Assembly: GCA_037447655.1 (NCBI GenBank)
Contig: JBBHKE010001521.1
Location: forward strand, 186,001 to 250,000
Length of the DNA stretch: 64,000 bases
Source of the DNA: Zygnema cylindricum
Lineage: Eukaryota; Streptophyta; Zygnematophyceae; Zygnematales; Zygnemataceae
Direction of reading: 5' to 3'
The first letter of the stretch is position 1. Each line of letters opens with the position of its first letter. A model generated the notes under the pieces. The model was given only the letters and a program-made list of their open reading frames with translations, had not been told where the DNA came from and did no database searches. A program made the position numbers and the translations under genes. Below are positions 34,484-47,205 of this stretch, one piece after another.

Positions 34484-36655
34484 TGTTAGGATATGGTAAT
34501 TAGAACTCTTTTAGCGACGTGTCATTCTCGTAGCTAAAGTAGCGACGACCAGCGACGAAGTAGTTTCGTCGCAGGATATTTGAAGTACCAGCGAGGAAGA
34601 AGTTTCATCGCTGGATATTTGAAGTGACGTAGAAATAAAATGTTCATTTCGTTTCACATATGTTTGAATAGTACTATAAAAGTGACATGGAAATTGCTTG
34701 GTAGTTTCGGTTCACGCAAGTTCAAGTCGTACCGTGTGATTCAAGTTGGTTCGCGGTTGACTTTCCTAGTCATACCGTGTTGTTTTCAACTTAACTCACT
34801 CAATAACTTTCCTACAAAAAAGAAAGGTTGTTTGTCTTTATGAGGAGTCTTCCAAGCAAGTTTGCGGTAGCAAAAGTGGTTATCAAGGGGCGAGAGAAAC
34901 CAACAATGGCATACACTATCAATCACTTCAAGAGTACGGAGAAGGAGAAAGCAACATCGAAAGAGGAAAACAAGGGGTCATCCTATCAAAGTTATCAGGA
35001 GGAGGATGACGGAGGAGCTTACAACTTTAGGGGATCTAGGGGGAGCGGAGGTGGACATCGTGGATGAGGAGGCAGGTCACAGGGCCCAGGGAGAGGCTCA
35101 TATCAACGTGAAACCTATCAGATGACTTGTTACAATTGTAACGAGATTGGGCATGGCTCTTTTGAATGCCCAGACAAAAGCAAGCAGTGTAACGTTTGTC
35201 ATAAATGGGGACACACTGGTCGCGGTTGTTATCAAAACAAGGGAAACAATCGCGGAGGGGGACAATTTAGAGGCGGAGGAAGTGGAGGAATTGGTTCATC
35301 AGGTAGAGGGGATTTGTTGGGGATGGGCCAATGGGAAAGGATCAAGAATTTTTCGTTTCACTTATCGAGGAATCACAGGAAAAGAAGGAGGATATCCTAT
35401 TTCACACACGAGGCAAGGAGAGCAAGGGAAAATTTAACAGTGGATCATATATTCAAATGCTACACATCACATGTGTTCAGACCAAGGACTATTCAGTGAC
35501 ATTAGAAAACTCACTATACCAAAATCTATCATAGTGGCTAATGGTTCGATGATGGTCATCGATATAGTGGGAACAGTACGGTTGGATCTACCGACACAAG
35601 ATAGGGAAAGGAAAACTAGAGTCAATAGAGTACGCTTTAACAATGTGTTTTATAATCCGGGGGGGTGCATTAATCTCTTCAGTGTCCCACAAGTTCAAAA
35701 GAAAGTAGGAAGTGCCACATGATTGGAAGGAGGTAGGATCAAACAGGGCCATTTGCAGAAGGCATTGTGACTGAAAATATGTAAAGTAGGTTGATTTGGA
35801 GAAAACCTGAAAATAGGACGGCGGATGAAGAAGGTAATCTCCATTCAGCAGAGGTTAACAAGGAGGACCTCACGTTCTGGCACCATCGTATGTGTCACAC
35901 TTCAGAGAGTAACATTAAAAAGATGATTCGTAATAGGGAGGTTCGAGGACTAGATGTGGCAACAGGAGAGAAGGTTATTGGATGTGATGGATGCACAAAA
36001 GGGAAGCATAAAAAGATGCCTCATCCGGTGAAAGATTTGCAATTCAAAGCGAATGCCACTCTAGATATAGTCCATGTAGATCTTTGTGGGGACACAAATC
36101 TAGAAACCATTGGAAAAAATAAATACATTATGGTGTTAGTTGATGATTTTAGCATTAAGACATGGGTATATCTTTTAAAAGCTAAGTCAGACGCTCTTTA
36201 AACATTTAAAGACTTTGTGGTTATGGCTGAGAGGGAAAGAGGGAGGCAGGTAAAGGAGGTACGCTCGGACCGCGGAGGTGAATTTCTTGCTTTCGCTGAT
36301 TATTGTAAAGAGACGGGGATTAAGCAACACTTCACGGCTCTTTATTCCCCACAATCAAATGGAATAGGTGAAAGGAAGAACCGGACATTGTAAGAGATGG
36401 TGCGAGCCATGCTCCATACGACAAAACTCACACATTGTCTTTGGGGAGAAGCAATCAAGGCAGCTAACCATATTACCAACAGGAGAACAAACTCTGCTTT
36501 GGGCAACAAAACACCGGAGGAACCTTGGAGTGGACAAATACCTACGGTAAAACACTTAAGGATTTGGGGATGTGAGGCCATGGGATACATGGAGGAAAGA
36601 AATCGGGAGGGAAAGTTTGTTGCACGGTCATGGGAAGGATATTTTGTGGGATGTA
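34484..36655 (+). mobile_element. Truncated Ty1/copia element (family C) with internal deletion
   Basis: Starts with the LTR end TGTTAGG, also found at 46426 and 52105. LTR sequence runs to about 34787 and then jumps straight into gag (TTAACTCACTCAATAAC), deleting the LTR remainder, primer site and gag start present in the full copy at 46426. The right end breaks off in the integrase C-terminal region at about 36653, where the full copy continues. Confidence 0.85.
34792..36653 (+). pseudogene. Family C copia gag-pol remnant
   Basis: Gag C-terminus (SLPSKFAVAKVVIKG), then two adjacent CCHC knuckles: CYNCNEIGHGSFEC and CNVCHKWGHTGRGC near 35128-35215. A Gly-rich region follows. A changed protease region and the gag-pre-integrase HHCC (WHHRMCH, CDGCTKGKH near 35878-36005) lead to the integrase core (VHVDLCGD, RSDRGGEF, NGIGERKNRTL). 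Stop codons at about 36199 and 36390 and several frame changes break it. Confidence 0.85.
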
Positions 36656-39600
36656 TTAGTGTTAATAGCAATATTCATTCAAATGGTGCACATCATAAAA
36701 CTTTGCTATACATAATTTAATGTTTTTTTTTTTAATAAACAGTGAACGTTAAGGTGAAAACTATTTGAAATAGTTCAAAAAAATGTTTAAATTTTTTGAA
36801 CCAAATCAAATTGGATATTGCTAAACCGATTGGCCCAAACCAGTAAATCGTTAAAATATGTTAAGCTCTTTAAAGTACGCTGGAAAATTATAAGGTTGTG
36901 TACCATGTTACCGAAACTTTGAAACGTAACTTTGGATTTTAGCGGAGATTCCTCGTACTACTTTGCAGAGATACAATGTGTAAATATGAACTTGAAAATT
37001 GTATTTTGACGATCATAAACGTGAGTAAAAATTGAGACGGTTGTAGACAACTAAAATTTTTGGAAAAATTGTTGAGGTCTACAAATACAATGACTATTGT
37101 AGACGCCGAGTTTTTTGTGACATTGCAGATGTGACATTGCGAACTCATGCTCACTTGTGACTTCACAAAGTAACAAAAAATTTTGCCATATCTTTTCCAA
37201 ATTTTTAAAAGTTTTCTTATTCTTCGCTCAACGGTTACTTTTAATAAATTCTCCTCATGGGTCGATTTTAGTAGAAGTTTGAAGGCGACCTAGCAAGCTG
37301 CGGTAGTGGGTCAAAAAGATAATAAAGACGAATTCGAGTGAATTCTAAATTTCAATATGACGCTTCTTTTGACACATTTTTCATACGGTGAAATATTTTT
37401 TTGTTGCATGTTCAATTTCGGAGGGAAATAACAAAAATAAAACCCTTCCTTAAACACATGGGCACACAATATTATTAAAAAAATTTAATAATTGCTTCGT
37501 CAAACTTAACCTACTATTTTATACACCAATTGTAGATTGATACAACTTTTTTGTGTACTACAACGTAAATCACTTATAGTCTTAGTAACACCGTATCTGC
37601 GCCCCTATATTTGACTCTCAAAAATAAAATAAAAATAATAATAGATTTTTCTTCCATTACACAAATATAAGTATGGTTTATTTAACATGAATTACACTAA
37701 TTTGGACAACTTTAAACAGTATAGTTTATGAAGTATCTTAGAACTTACCAAATGTTTTCGCAATTTTAGACTATAGTAAAAAAAAAGTGTTGGATAACAA
37801 TTTCAATACAGTAAAGTGAGTGGCGTCGCATGAAAGCGTACTCAAATTTTATTCTTGTAGATAAAGATTGACGAAAATTGTGCGAAGTGGTGCTATCATG
37901 TTCAAACGTCGAATATGTAAAATTTCGGTAAGTCATATACACTTTGGAACATGTATCCAAGTTAGTGTTATGTGTGTTAATTAGAGTTGTTGATTCTTTG
38001 GCTCCACGTCAAAAAACCCAATACAAGATTAATAATACTATTTATTCTTTACACTAACAATATCAACACCACAAACATTTTTTGATGTACGTTTACACAT
38101 ACCTCTAAGACTCTCACACCTTTATGTAAATTTTCCTTATGCACGTACAATGGATAACACGTGTTTCGGCTTTATCGGGCAGAATCGATTTTTTGTGAAA
38201 AACCGAAATGACAAAAAACGAAAAACAAATTCGTCAAGTAAAATGGTAGAAAAACCGTGTTTGTTCAACTCAATTAGGTCCACTCTAAACGAGGATGAGT
38301 GCCACGCATCACAATCTGACCGTGCATCATATTACACAAGTACAGTGCCCCAATCCGTACTTTGGCATTTGCAGTCAAAGAGAATAATTTTCCTTCGACG
38401 ATTTTCTCGAATACATGCTTGTAGTTTGACTAACCGATATTGTGTAGGATTAGTGGAATATATATATATATATATAAATATATATGTTTTGTCATAAGCC
38501 TTTGATACAATTGGAAGACTTCAAAATTTGCTTTAATCAAATTTTTCTCTAAACGTGTTTGACATGACGTTTATGCGACAAAAGAAATTGTAGGTTAAAC
38601 CAATTATGATATTGTATTTTTTGTTGTCTTCGGACGCTTCATAGTTTTTTGACACATTGTGGATAAATGAGCTGTGCATAAAAGTAATAAAACCCAACAA
38701 AACCCTACGAATCGTTATAAGAGTCAACCATCACAATACAAATGTATTGGTACGCCAGACCGATATATTAGCAATATGTCGTATTAATTTGTAAGGGATG
38801 TATATCGTACCACCATATTACTCTCAATAAACCAAAACAACTTAAATGATGATTATCTATAAGTAGTTATCAATAGATAACCCTACCCTATTTATCGCTA
38901 TTAGTGCTCCACATTTTTTTGACAATTAAATCATCTTTCTTGAGTGTACACTTGTTAAGTTGTTGCTTTCACGGTTGCAATTGAAATTTAGGATTCTTAC
39001 CATTTAGTTTTGGATTAGAAAACAAAAAATGGCATTTGTGCATTGGGAAAATATAGTCTAAACAACGAAAGAATCATAAGCGATTTAGTGTTCTTGATTC
39101 AACGAAGTGATAAACCCGAGCTAAAACTTAACCAGCCGTTTTCATGATTACACCTCCTATCGCTGGTAGAGTTAGTGAATTATTGCATTGATAGTTCATT
39201 AAAAATACCTACACTAAACTATGTTTTATAATGCAACTTAATTTGGGCCACTTCTTCAACTATATTTTATTAAAACAAATGTATGAGCTGATGTAAAGAA
39301 AAATTCTACTTGGAATAGAGGATTAATTCTACTAGCATATGCAGGCGTAGTCACGATATCGACATATAGAGCTGATAAATCAGTAAAACATAGTGATATT
39401 GAGCTTCTCCATATATAGAATCGATATATTGATTATCAGGTACCCAAAGTAGGTACATATCGAATATCTCAAAGGGGCCTTCAATACACAAAACTACATA
39501 TTGTATCGCTATTAATGCTAAAAAAAATTTCCAACTTAAAACATTTTTCTCCTTGCAAAGTTGTCAGATTGTTAATTTAACAGTTGCAATTGAAAGGTGA

Positions 39601-41260
39601 GATTTCCACCATTTGATCGGCAGTCTCCCACCAAAATTCCGACATGTGTGTACGGAGAAAGGATGCTTTAAGTGGCTAAAAAAATAGCAAACCTAAAAAC
39701 CCCATAAAAAACCCTGAAAAACCTTAAAAAACCCTAACTGGAAACAACTACGGAAATGCACCTATTGCCAATCAAGCTTGAGTGGTCCGCCTCTTATGCA
39801 TTATGAACGGTATAGTTTTGTGTATTTATAATTATAAGTACTAATTATAGTACTTTATAAACGTCGTGCGAAACGAGTGTAATACAGTATAATACAGCGT
39901 GTATCGCTATCTGGTAAATTCATAGCGCGATAATTTTGATATTCGATATATCGAATATCGATCGAGCACTATCCTCAATATATCGTACCGAGACCAAAAT
40001 AAATTATCGCGATATATAATATCTTTTAAATTTAATATTTCATATTTTTATATAATGTGTTATTTTAGCGAAAAAGACAAATTGCCTTATACGCCACGTA
40101 CAATGTGATTTTCGTTGCGTGACTTAAAGGCCGCAAAACGTAACCGACAGAAAAAGTAAGACTTATGTTATTTATATAGTTAATTATTTAGGATATGGTT
40201 ACATCAAGAGGTCTTTGTAATAGTACGGACAGCAAAATTTATGTATTACAGAGGCCTCGGTTACATCCCGTATCGTGTGTAAATAATTTTTTAGGTACGT
40301 GTTCTGATTTAAGTGCTCCACGTAAGCTGCCGATCAAATCTTAAAATCGTCAAAGATTTGGAAACCGACCATTTTCGTCTGGAAATCCGTACTTGCGAAT
40401 TCCGTACATGTACTTCGCAAGTGTACCGCCTCAATGTACCTCAAAGATCTCCTTCACTCTGCTGACTTTCAAAAAAAAACCGTTTTACTTTTCGGCAAAG
40501 AATTTACGGTCACCTTGCCAAAAGCACATGACTTTAGAGACCTGTGAAAACTTTCATTTGTTTTTTTTAATGCTTCAATACATCGAAGATACGATAAATT
40601 GGCGATATATCGCGATATTTTGATTTTCGATATATCGAAGCGATACATCGATTATCGGGCACCTGAAATTTGATATATATCGAATATCGGCAAATGGTCC
40701 TCGATACCCAACACTAGCTATTAGGATTGATAATTATTTTGTCGCTTAAAACATCTTTTCTCCATACCCATTTGTCCAATTTTAGATTTGAGACTGCCAA
40801 TCGGGAGGTAAGAATCTTGCCTCTTAATCACAGCCTTCAAATCCACAATCCGACAATTGTTTACGGAGGAAAGATGTTTTAGGGGACCAAAAAAACCTTA
40901 ATAGTAATAGCGATTCACGTTGTACTGTGCCGTACTAACAGTAAAGTAATGGCGCAAACGAAATCTGGTACATAAAGAATTAGGGATTGTATACGTTTGA
41001 AACACTAAGGGTACGGTCAGTCTTGCGTACCTGCGAACGCAAAGTGTACGAAAAGTATTTCCGTACGTTAAGTACGAACTAATCTTCCATAGTGCATACC
41101 ATAGTTCCATTTAGGCTCAAATATCGACGATATCAATTTGTCGTATTATCCATATCAGCATTCTTTTCATACAAACTTAGAGTGATGGAAGCTTCAAAGA
41201 CTTGTTTAGCAAACACTCCACTACTAGATACATTTCGCATATTGGAAATGGAACATGTTG
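36656..41260. other. No gene recognised
   Basis: AT-rich DNA. A (TA)n run lies at about 38459-38486. Clusters of ATATCG and CGATAT words at 39350-40020 and 40590-40700 look like an old dispersed or simple repeat. No frame with a recognisable domain. Confidence 0.4.
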
Positions 41261-41264
41261 TTGG

Positions 41265-41614
41265 AGGAGCAAGCCACAGTATTTGACTACTCAGTCAACG
41301 ATGGAGGTCGAGTAAATGGCTAGTAGCTCAGCTCTTAAGGAGCTTCTATTTGTAAAAATTTTACGTCAGGGCATGGCTTTTTGCAATCTAGACCCCAAGT
41401 TGTACGGTGTCACAATCAGGCTACAATTGTTATTGCTTGTATTCTAGTCACGATTTTAAAGGCAAACATGTTAATACAAAAATTCACTTTGTCAAAGAAA
41501 AGGTTAAAATTGAGTTATCAGCAAGATGAGAAAATAATAATAGATATGATGACCAAAACACTCATTGTACGTAAATTACAATTTTGCAAAGAAACATGTG
41601 GCTTAAGTGAATAG
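41265..41614 (+). pseudogene. Decayed copia RNase H remnant
   Basis: Reading across frame changes gives TQSTMEVE, a TAA, MASSSALKELLFVKILRQ, then CHNQATIVIA and IDMMTK...LQFCKETCGL. These align in order with the RNase H end of the inner copia (QSTMEAEYMAS, CDNQAAIAIA, ADMMTK, YCREKCGL). Only the last domain of a pol survives, and no LTR is obvious beyond it. Confidence 0.75.
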
Positions 41615-42960
41615 CATAGTCTAAGGCTTTAGAGGATTGTTGTTTTAAAGCCTTAGTTCTCTTAGTAATGAAGTTGTGAAAGAAAGAGATTTGGGACTTA
41701 GAATATATATTTAAGTCTTGAGTTACTATGTACCACATTATGGGTGTCGATAGTAGAATACGGAGAACATCTAAAGGTGCACTCTCAAGACACAAGTTAA
41801 TATATGATAAAGTCTCATTTTATGGATGTTAAAAGAAACCTAAAAGATAGATGTCGATGGAAACTCGAGGGATTTCGTTTGGGATCTTTGCAACACAAAA
41901 CACATGATCAACTGTGCCAAATGGAATTGTGGACGTTGGATGAAGTCCGACGTTATTTTGGAAATATAATGTATTGTGAATCCCATCCGCTGTCAAATTG
42001 TGATAAGTTGAATGCCTACGAATATTTATGGAATTCGGAAAGAATTCCAAAGATTTTTTGGCTAACGAAGAGTACAAGTGACATGGACAACTAATGACTC
42101 AGAAGTGATGAAACTAAAATGAATATTACTACAATTATACATGTAGGATCGCCAAAAGTACGTGATTACGTTCTTTGGTGTAATAATTTTTAATTCTTTA
42201 AATGATTCCTATTAGCTCAATGACCAGAAACTCTCTAAGTGTATAAATTTTTAGAATAAAGCATTTTCAGATAGGAACAACTTTTGTGTGATAAACACAT
42301 ATTAGTGTTTTTGTTAACATAGATTGGAGACATCTTTAAGTTTTATAAAAGATTTTTGTTTATGCATTTTTAATTGTATCTTCGACACTTTCACAAATTT
42401 TGGGGCAGGTTTAGTGCCTTCATTTCCTATTGTTGTTGTTAAAATTGCTTGTTCAAACTGTTTCTCCTAAAGGCTGTCAGTTTTTGTACTTATGGGATGG
42501 CTTTTGCATCATATTTTTTTGCTGCTCCAGGTGTCTCAAAACAACTGTTTTCTTCTTTTATGCCCACCGATTGGGACAATCAAGGTTATCGTCTTGGGTC
42601 TATTGATAATGGTGTAGCTTTTTGACTATCGCTAATAGACCAACCTGATTTACCGAGTCCTTTCACCTTGCCTATGATTTCTGTCCAGCTGTTAAAACCA
42701 TCATCTCTCCCATCTATATTGACAACAATCTCATCATTTTTCTTTGTCTCATCTACGTTATCAGTTGAGGAGATTGACTATGAAAATTGCAAGGTATCCA
42801 ACTCGCATTTCTTTTCTTTTTAGTTTTCTCCAGTTCTTGTATTTGATCAATCTTGTTCATCCTCACCTTTTGATAGTTCCTCGTCGTCGAAAATACTTAT
42901 GAATAAACCTCATTTTTGTTTTTCAATGAATAAGGATACTATGTCCTAATCTCATTTTAA
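41615..42960. other. No gene recognised
   Basis: Follows the RNase H remnant and may include its old LTR, but I cannot define ends. The frame at 41804-42094 has no recognised domain. Confidence 0.35.
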
Positions 42961-44960
42961 GATGTTATACGATGTGGAAATGTAAGACCTCACATTTTTA
43001 TATCTAAATAACTTTGACCTTTGCTTCGCATACCCTCTAATTGGTTGGTACCTCTAAGGTTCGACCTTCACTTTATATTATTGCAAGATGACGGAATATT
43101 CCCTTCCTTTTACACACGTTAGTGTGCGAGAGATCATCGACCGGGTAAATATTCCATGCCTGGCTGATGTTGTCGAGGTATTGGATGCACAAGGTAACGT
43201 AATTTATGTCGTTGTCCTAAAGATCAACAGAAAATTTGTTGTTGCCAAGCGTGTTGTTGCCCAATCACGACCAAGTATGACGATACCGTAGTGGGATCCT
43301 TTTTTTTCATGAATGATCTTTTATAAAAATATAACTGAATGCATAATCCGGATCAGATGGAAAAGTTATTGATATTGAAAGTAAATCACCATGTTTAATG
43401 TGCTCTCACGGGAAGCGTTACCAAACCAAATGTCTAATGCAGAAGCTGTTCAAATATTTAGTGGATACTTTCGTGTTCATTTGAAGAGATGTATACAAAG
43501 CCATCTCACTAAGACACACGGATTGAAATTTAGCTTTGTTTAGGCTGCCCAATTTGATTTGCGGTGGGGTAAGAGATGCTGTCACGTTGGTGAGAGGCTC
43601 ACGATAATCCAAAAGTGGTTCCTAAAGAATCGGTCGCAACCATTTGCCTTAATTGTTGTAACCATTTGCCAAATAATCGACCTCTTAAGGTGTCACCATG
43701 GGCATATTGTGTATTCCACCAAGAAATAGGATTTTTTCTCCTTGTGGCTAAACCATACATGATTCAAGGTTCTGTCCGAAAAAATCGACCACTTGTGCCC
43801 ATTGTAAGAAAATTGGACCTTTTTTCCATCGTTATTATATTAAGAACCATTAGTTCTTATATCAAAACCAAAAGTGTAGCAGTGATGTTCTTGCTTATGT
43901 CGCTAAGGTGTTTACCTTTTGAAAATAAAATGAAAAGATGCACCACCAAAAGGATAAAGGTGTGAGGAAGAACACTTGGAGGTGTAAGCCCAAATAGCCA
44001 CTATGATGAAGGAGAAATAAGAATCCTTCATGTCTGGTGAAGCGTGAGCTCACCGAGATGGCAAGTAAAGTCGTCAATACTCCCACGTTGGCTGGTTGAA
44101 GCTTACAGGGGTCTACTATACAACAACCAACCTCCACATTTGACAAGGGTACTATGGACCATAACCCCGATGGGAAGGCTCCCTACATTTGTATTCATCT
44201 ACCTTTCACAAACGAGGCTGTGCTTGTGCCTCCTTTGGTGTAAACAGCTTTGAGTTTCACTATTGAATCCCTTGTCATCTTTGATTGTACCATTTAGGAC
44301 AACCATTTAGAGTTAGAGAATGTCATCTTTGATCATACCATTTAGGACAACCATATAGAGTTAGAGAACGTCTCTGTATAATGTCCACGATGTTAACTAG
44401 ATCTTGGAGAAATCTTCTCTTCCTAAGGATGAGAAAATGACATCGGTAGTTTTGAAAGCATTTTATCAGAAGTGATTTATCACTGCCATGCACCTAATTC
44501 ACATCACGAGCGTAACACATTATACCCACACATGGACTTTCTTGATAATAGGGCAAAGTCTTTCCCCATTAATGGAGTCGCTTTCTTTCTCTTTCTCGTG
44601 GATATGGGGGCTAAGCTTGTTATATTACGGGCTACCTACTCAATTTTAGCAGTTGGAATCCTGCCACTCAATTATCCCATTCCAAAGATAATTGACAATC
44701 TCGATTTCGTTATTGATTTTCGTAAATTCGATGGAAATTACAAACATACCTTGCAAATTCCACTCTCTCCCATTTCTACACCTTCGTTGGCTCCTTGTGA
44801 TCCTTTAGGATATTCTCTAATCAATTGGGAATTGTTTCACCTTAATCCTCACCACGACGACTTTGTCATTTTTGATCTTTTTCGTCATTTTAAAAAAAAA
44901 TCTAGAATTTTATGTAATTTGGCCAATACCTCAATTGCGGATTTCAGATTTTTATAGAAA
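42961..44960 (+). pseudogene. Possible decayed retroelement gag region
   Basis: The only landmark is near 43784-43835, where one frame reads TCAHCKKIGPFFHRYYIK. That resembles a CCHC zinc knuckle with the His and last Cys positions altered. Frames at 43088 and 44472 have no domain I recognise. A 48-bp tandem duplication sits at 44277-44372. It could equally be unrelated sequence. Confidence 0.3.
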
Positions 44961-45052
44961 TTTTTATTTCTTGATTCGACGACTGTATGGCGAACCGGAT
45001 CATGTACTCGGTAAAGATTACATTTCGAACTATATCCAAAAAAGGTTATCTT

Positions 45053-45860
45053 CTAACTTCTTACCGAAATGTTTTCTAAAATTTTTTGTGATTCTACATA
45101 AAAAGTGGCTCGACACTCCCAAATCCGAAGATGGTGAAGTGTAGGCTTCAGGTTGTACCACATCATGAAGAGTTTCGAAATTGACGTAAGCCGCCGATTA
45201 CAGATGTAATTTGAGGTCAAGATTGCATCTCCCCATAGCAACATTGAATGACCAAAAGAGTACAACATTGAACAAACCATTTCTTTTACTATTCGATTTT
45301 TGCGTTCGGCAACTCCATTAGATTCTAAGGAGTAAGATGCCGTAAACTGATGCCTGATTTCCCATTCTCGACAGTATCCATCAAATGTGATGAATTCACC
45401 ACCGTTTTTTGACCGAATTGATTTCAATTTTCTTTCGCATTAGCTATCGGCCCAGACATGCCACTCCTTACATCTCTCAAGTGCTTCAGATTTTGATTTC
45501 AAAAGGATTACCCAAGAGAACCGAGAGTAATCATCAATAATGACCAAGATATATCTATTTCCCCAAATATTCTCCGGTTTGATGTCACCGCGTAAATCAG
45601 CATGGATTAATTCAAGGGAATTTTGTGATCTGAATTTAATTTCTTTAATCGGATGAGGATTCCAAATTTTCCTCCCTTGACCACACCCTTCGCATCCGTT
45701 CACTTTTTCTCCCTAGACCAAATCCAAGACTCTTGCACACCCCTTTTTCATTATTCGTTTTACGCTACCCTCGGATGTTTGGCACATCCGATGATGTCAA
45801 AGAGTTAAATCTCCCAAAAATTTTGAAATTTGGCCGCTTAAACTATCCGGTTGCAAATCA
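45053..45860 (-). pseudogene. Copia integrase fragment (family D)
   Basis: From about 45860 downward: HHCC site (WHHRMCQTSEG-like, then CEGCGQGRK), integrase core with HADLRGD, IIDDYSRFSWV, RSKNGGEF (usual Asp of RSDNGGEF replaced by Lys, inactivating) and NGVAERKNRIV. The frame shifts once at about 45430. It ends near NISVRS at 45053 with no reverse transcriptase beyond. It is closer to family C than to A or B. Confidence 0.8.
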
Positions 45861-46420
45861 GTTTTCGAAAAATAATCCTAAGATACGTAGTCTCCACTAT
45901 TGTTTGATTTTGAGTCTTAACATTAATTGACCTTGTAAGTTGAGCTAATTCAATTCCTTAAATTTGGGACCTCAATTTTATCCCTTATAAGCTAGATTTG
46001 AGTAAACTTGGTGAAGTCACGATTCATACACCACACTTAGAAGGTGTTTCTATAGGGTCCACTAATATAGGTCAGCTTTAGTCATTTTTCAACTACATGT
46101 CTGCTCTCGAATGAAAAGAAAGTTTGTTTGGCTTTTCGAAGGAACTTCCTTCACAAAATGTTATTGGTTTTCTTGTCTTTTAGTTTTACTTCTTCAAACA
46201 TCTGTTTGTCAATCATTTTTTATACTCTCTCATAACCTATATGGTCTAATTTTCTACACAGTAGAAGCCATGACCATAAAACTTGCCACCTAGATTTAAA
46301 CTTTACTTTTCATTTCATCTTTGGCTCTTTTATGCCTTAACATGTTATTTCCTCCTCTTATACTTAGAATTGCTATCTTACATTGCTTGCTGGCTACTTG
46401 GTTTCTAATTTTAAGTACTA
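45861..46420. other. No gene recognised
   Basis: Short AT-rich stretch between the integrase remnant and the next LTR. No support for a gene. Confidence 0.4.
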
Positions 46421-46425
46421 TCTCT

Positions 46426-46954
46426 TGTTAGGTTTTGATATGAGAACTCTTTTAGCAACGAGTCATTCTTGTAGCTAAAGCAGCGACGACCAGCGACGAA
46501 GTAGTTTCGTCGGTGGATATTTGAAGTGACGTAGAAGTTAAATGTCCGTTTCGTGTCACGTATGTTTGAATAGTACACCGTGAATTGTTATTAGCCTTAT
46601 GTACTCTATATCGACACCCCAAAATTTTGACATTGTTATCTTAAATATAATAAATTACACTATTTAAGGACGTGGACCATAATCTGCCACGTCTGCTAAC
46701 ATTAAATTAGAATTAATGACACTAATTTTTTCTTTACACTAATAATTTGTATACGCTAATAACGATTCAAGGTGTATTATAGAAGTGAAGTGGAAATTGC
46801 TTGGTAGTTTCGGTTCAATTAAGTTCAAGTCGTACCGTGTGATTCAAGTTGGTTCGCGGTTGACTTTTTCTAATCGTAACGTGTTGTTCAAGTCGGTTCA
46901 ACCTGTCGGTCGTTCATTTCACCACGTTGACTCTTACGCATTTGTAGTCGTGTA

Positions 46955-46991
<37 letters not shown>

Positions 46992-47167
46992 AGACTTTGT
47001 GGTAAAATTTTCTTTTTGGAGGCGTAGCATATAAAGGAGGCGTAGAAAGGTCAAAAAGGAAAAGGAAGGAAGAAAAGGAGTTGTATTTGCATTGTGCTTA
47101 ATATATTGAATGTTTTTAGAGGAACACCGTTGTTGTATGAATATTTAAATTGGTTTGTAATCTTTCA
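46426..47167 (+). repeat. 5' LTR of the family C copia
   Basis: 742 bp including the MITE at 46576-46774 and a TA microsatellite at about 46957-46985. One hairpin unit (CGACGAAGTAGTTTCGTCG) is present near 46495. Confidence 0.92.
46576..46774. mobile_element. Stowaway-like MITE inside the 5' LTR
   Basis: 199 bp with imperfect terminal inverted repeats: CACCGTGAATTGTTATTAGC on the left and GCTAATAACGATTCAAGGTG on the right. It is flanked by TA dinucleotides (46574-46575 and 46775-46776). The other LTR (52293-52294) and the family C fragment (34672-34673) have a single TA at the same place and no insert. TA duplications point to the Tc1/mariner group. Confidence 0.88.
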
Positions 47168-47169
47168 AT

Positions 47170-47182
47170 TGGTATCTGAGCG
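47170..47182 (+). promoter_or_regulatory. Primer-binding site matching the 3' end of initiator tRNA-Met
   Basis: TGGTATCTGAGCG lies three bases after the LTR. It differs at one or two positions from the common plant site TGGTATCAGAGCC. This is the usual mode, unlike families A and B in this window. Confidence 0.75.
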
Positions 47183-47205
47183 AGTTACTGGCAACATTTG
47201 CCGGT

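Noticed and set aside
44277-44372. 48-bp tandem duplication as a satellite or CRISPR-like array
   Set aside because: Only two units with several differences; a simple local duplication.
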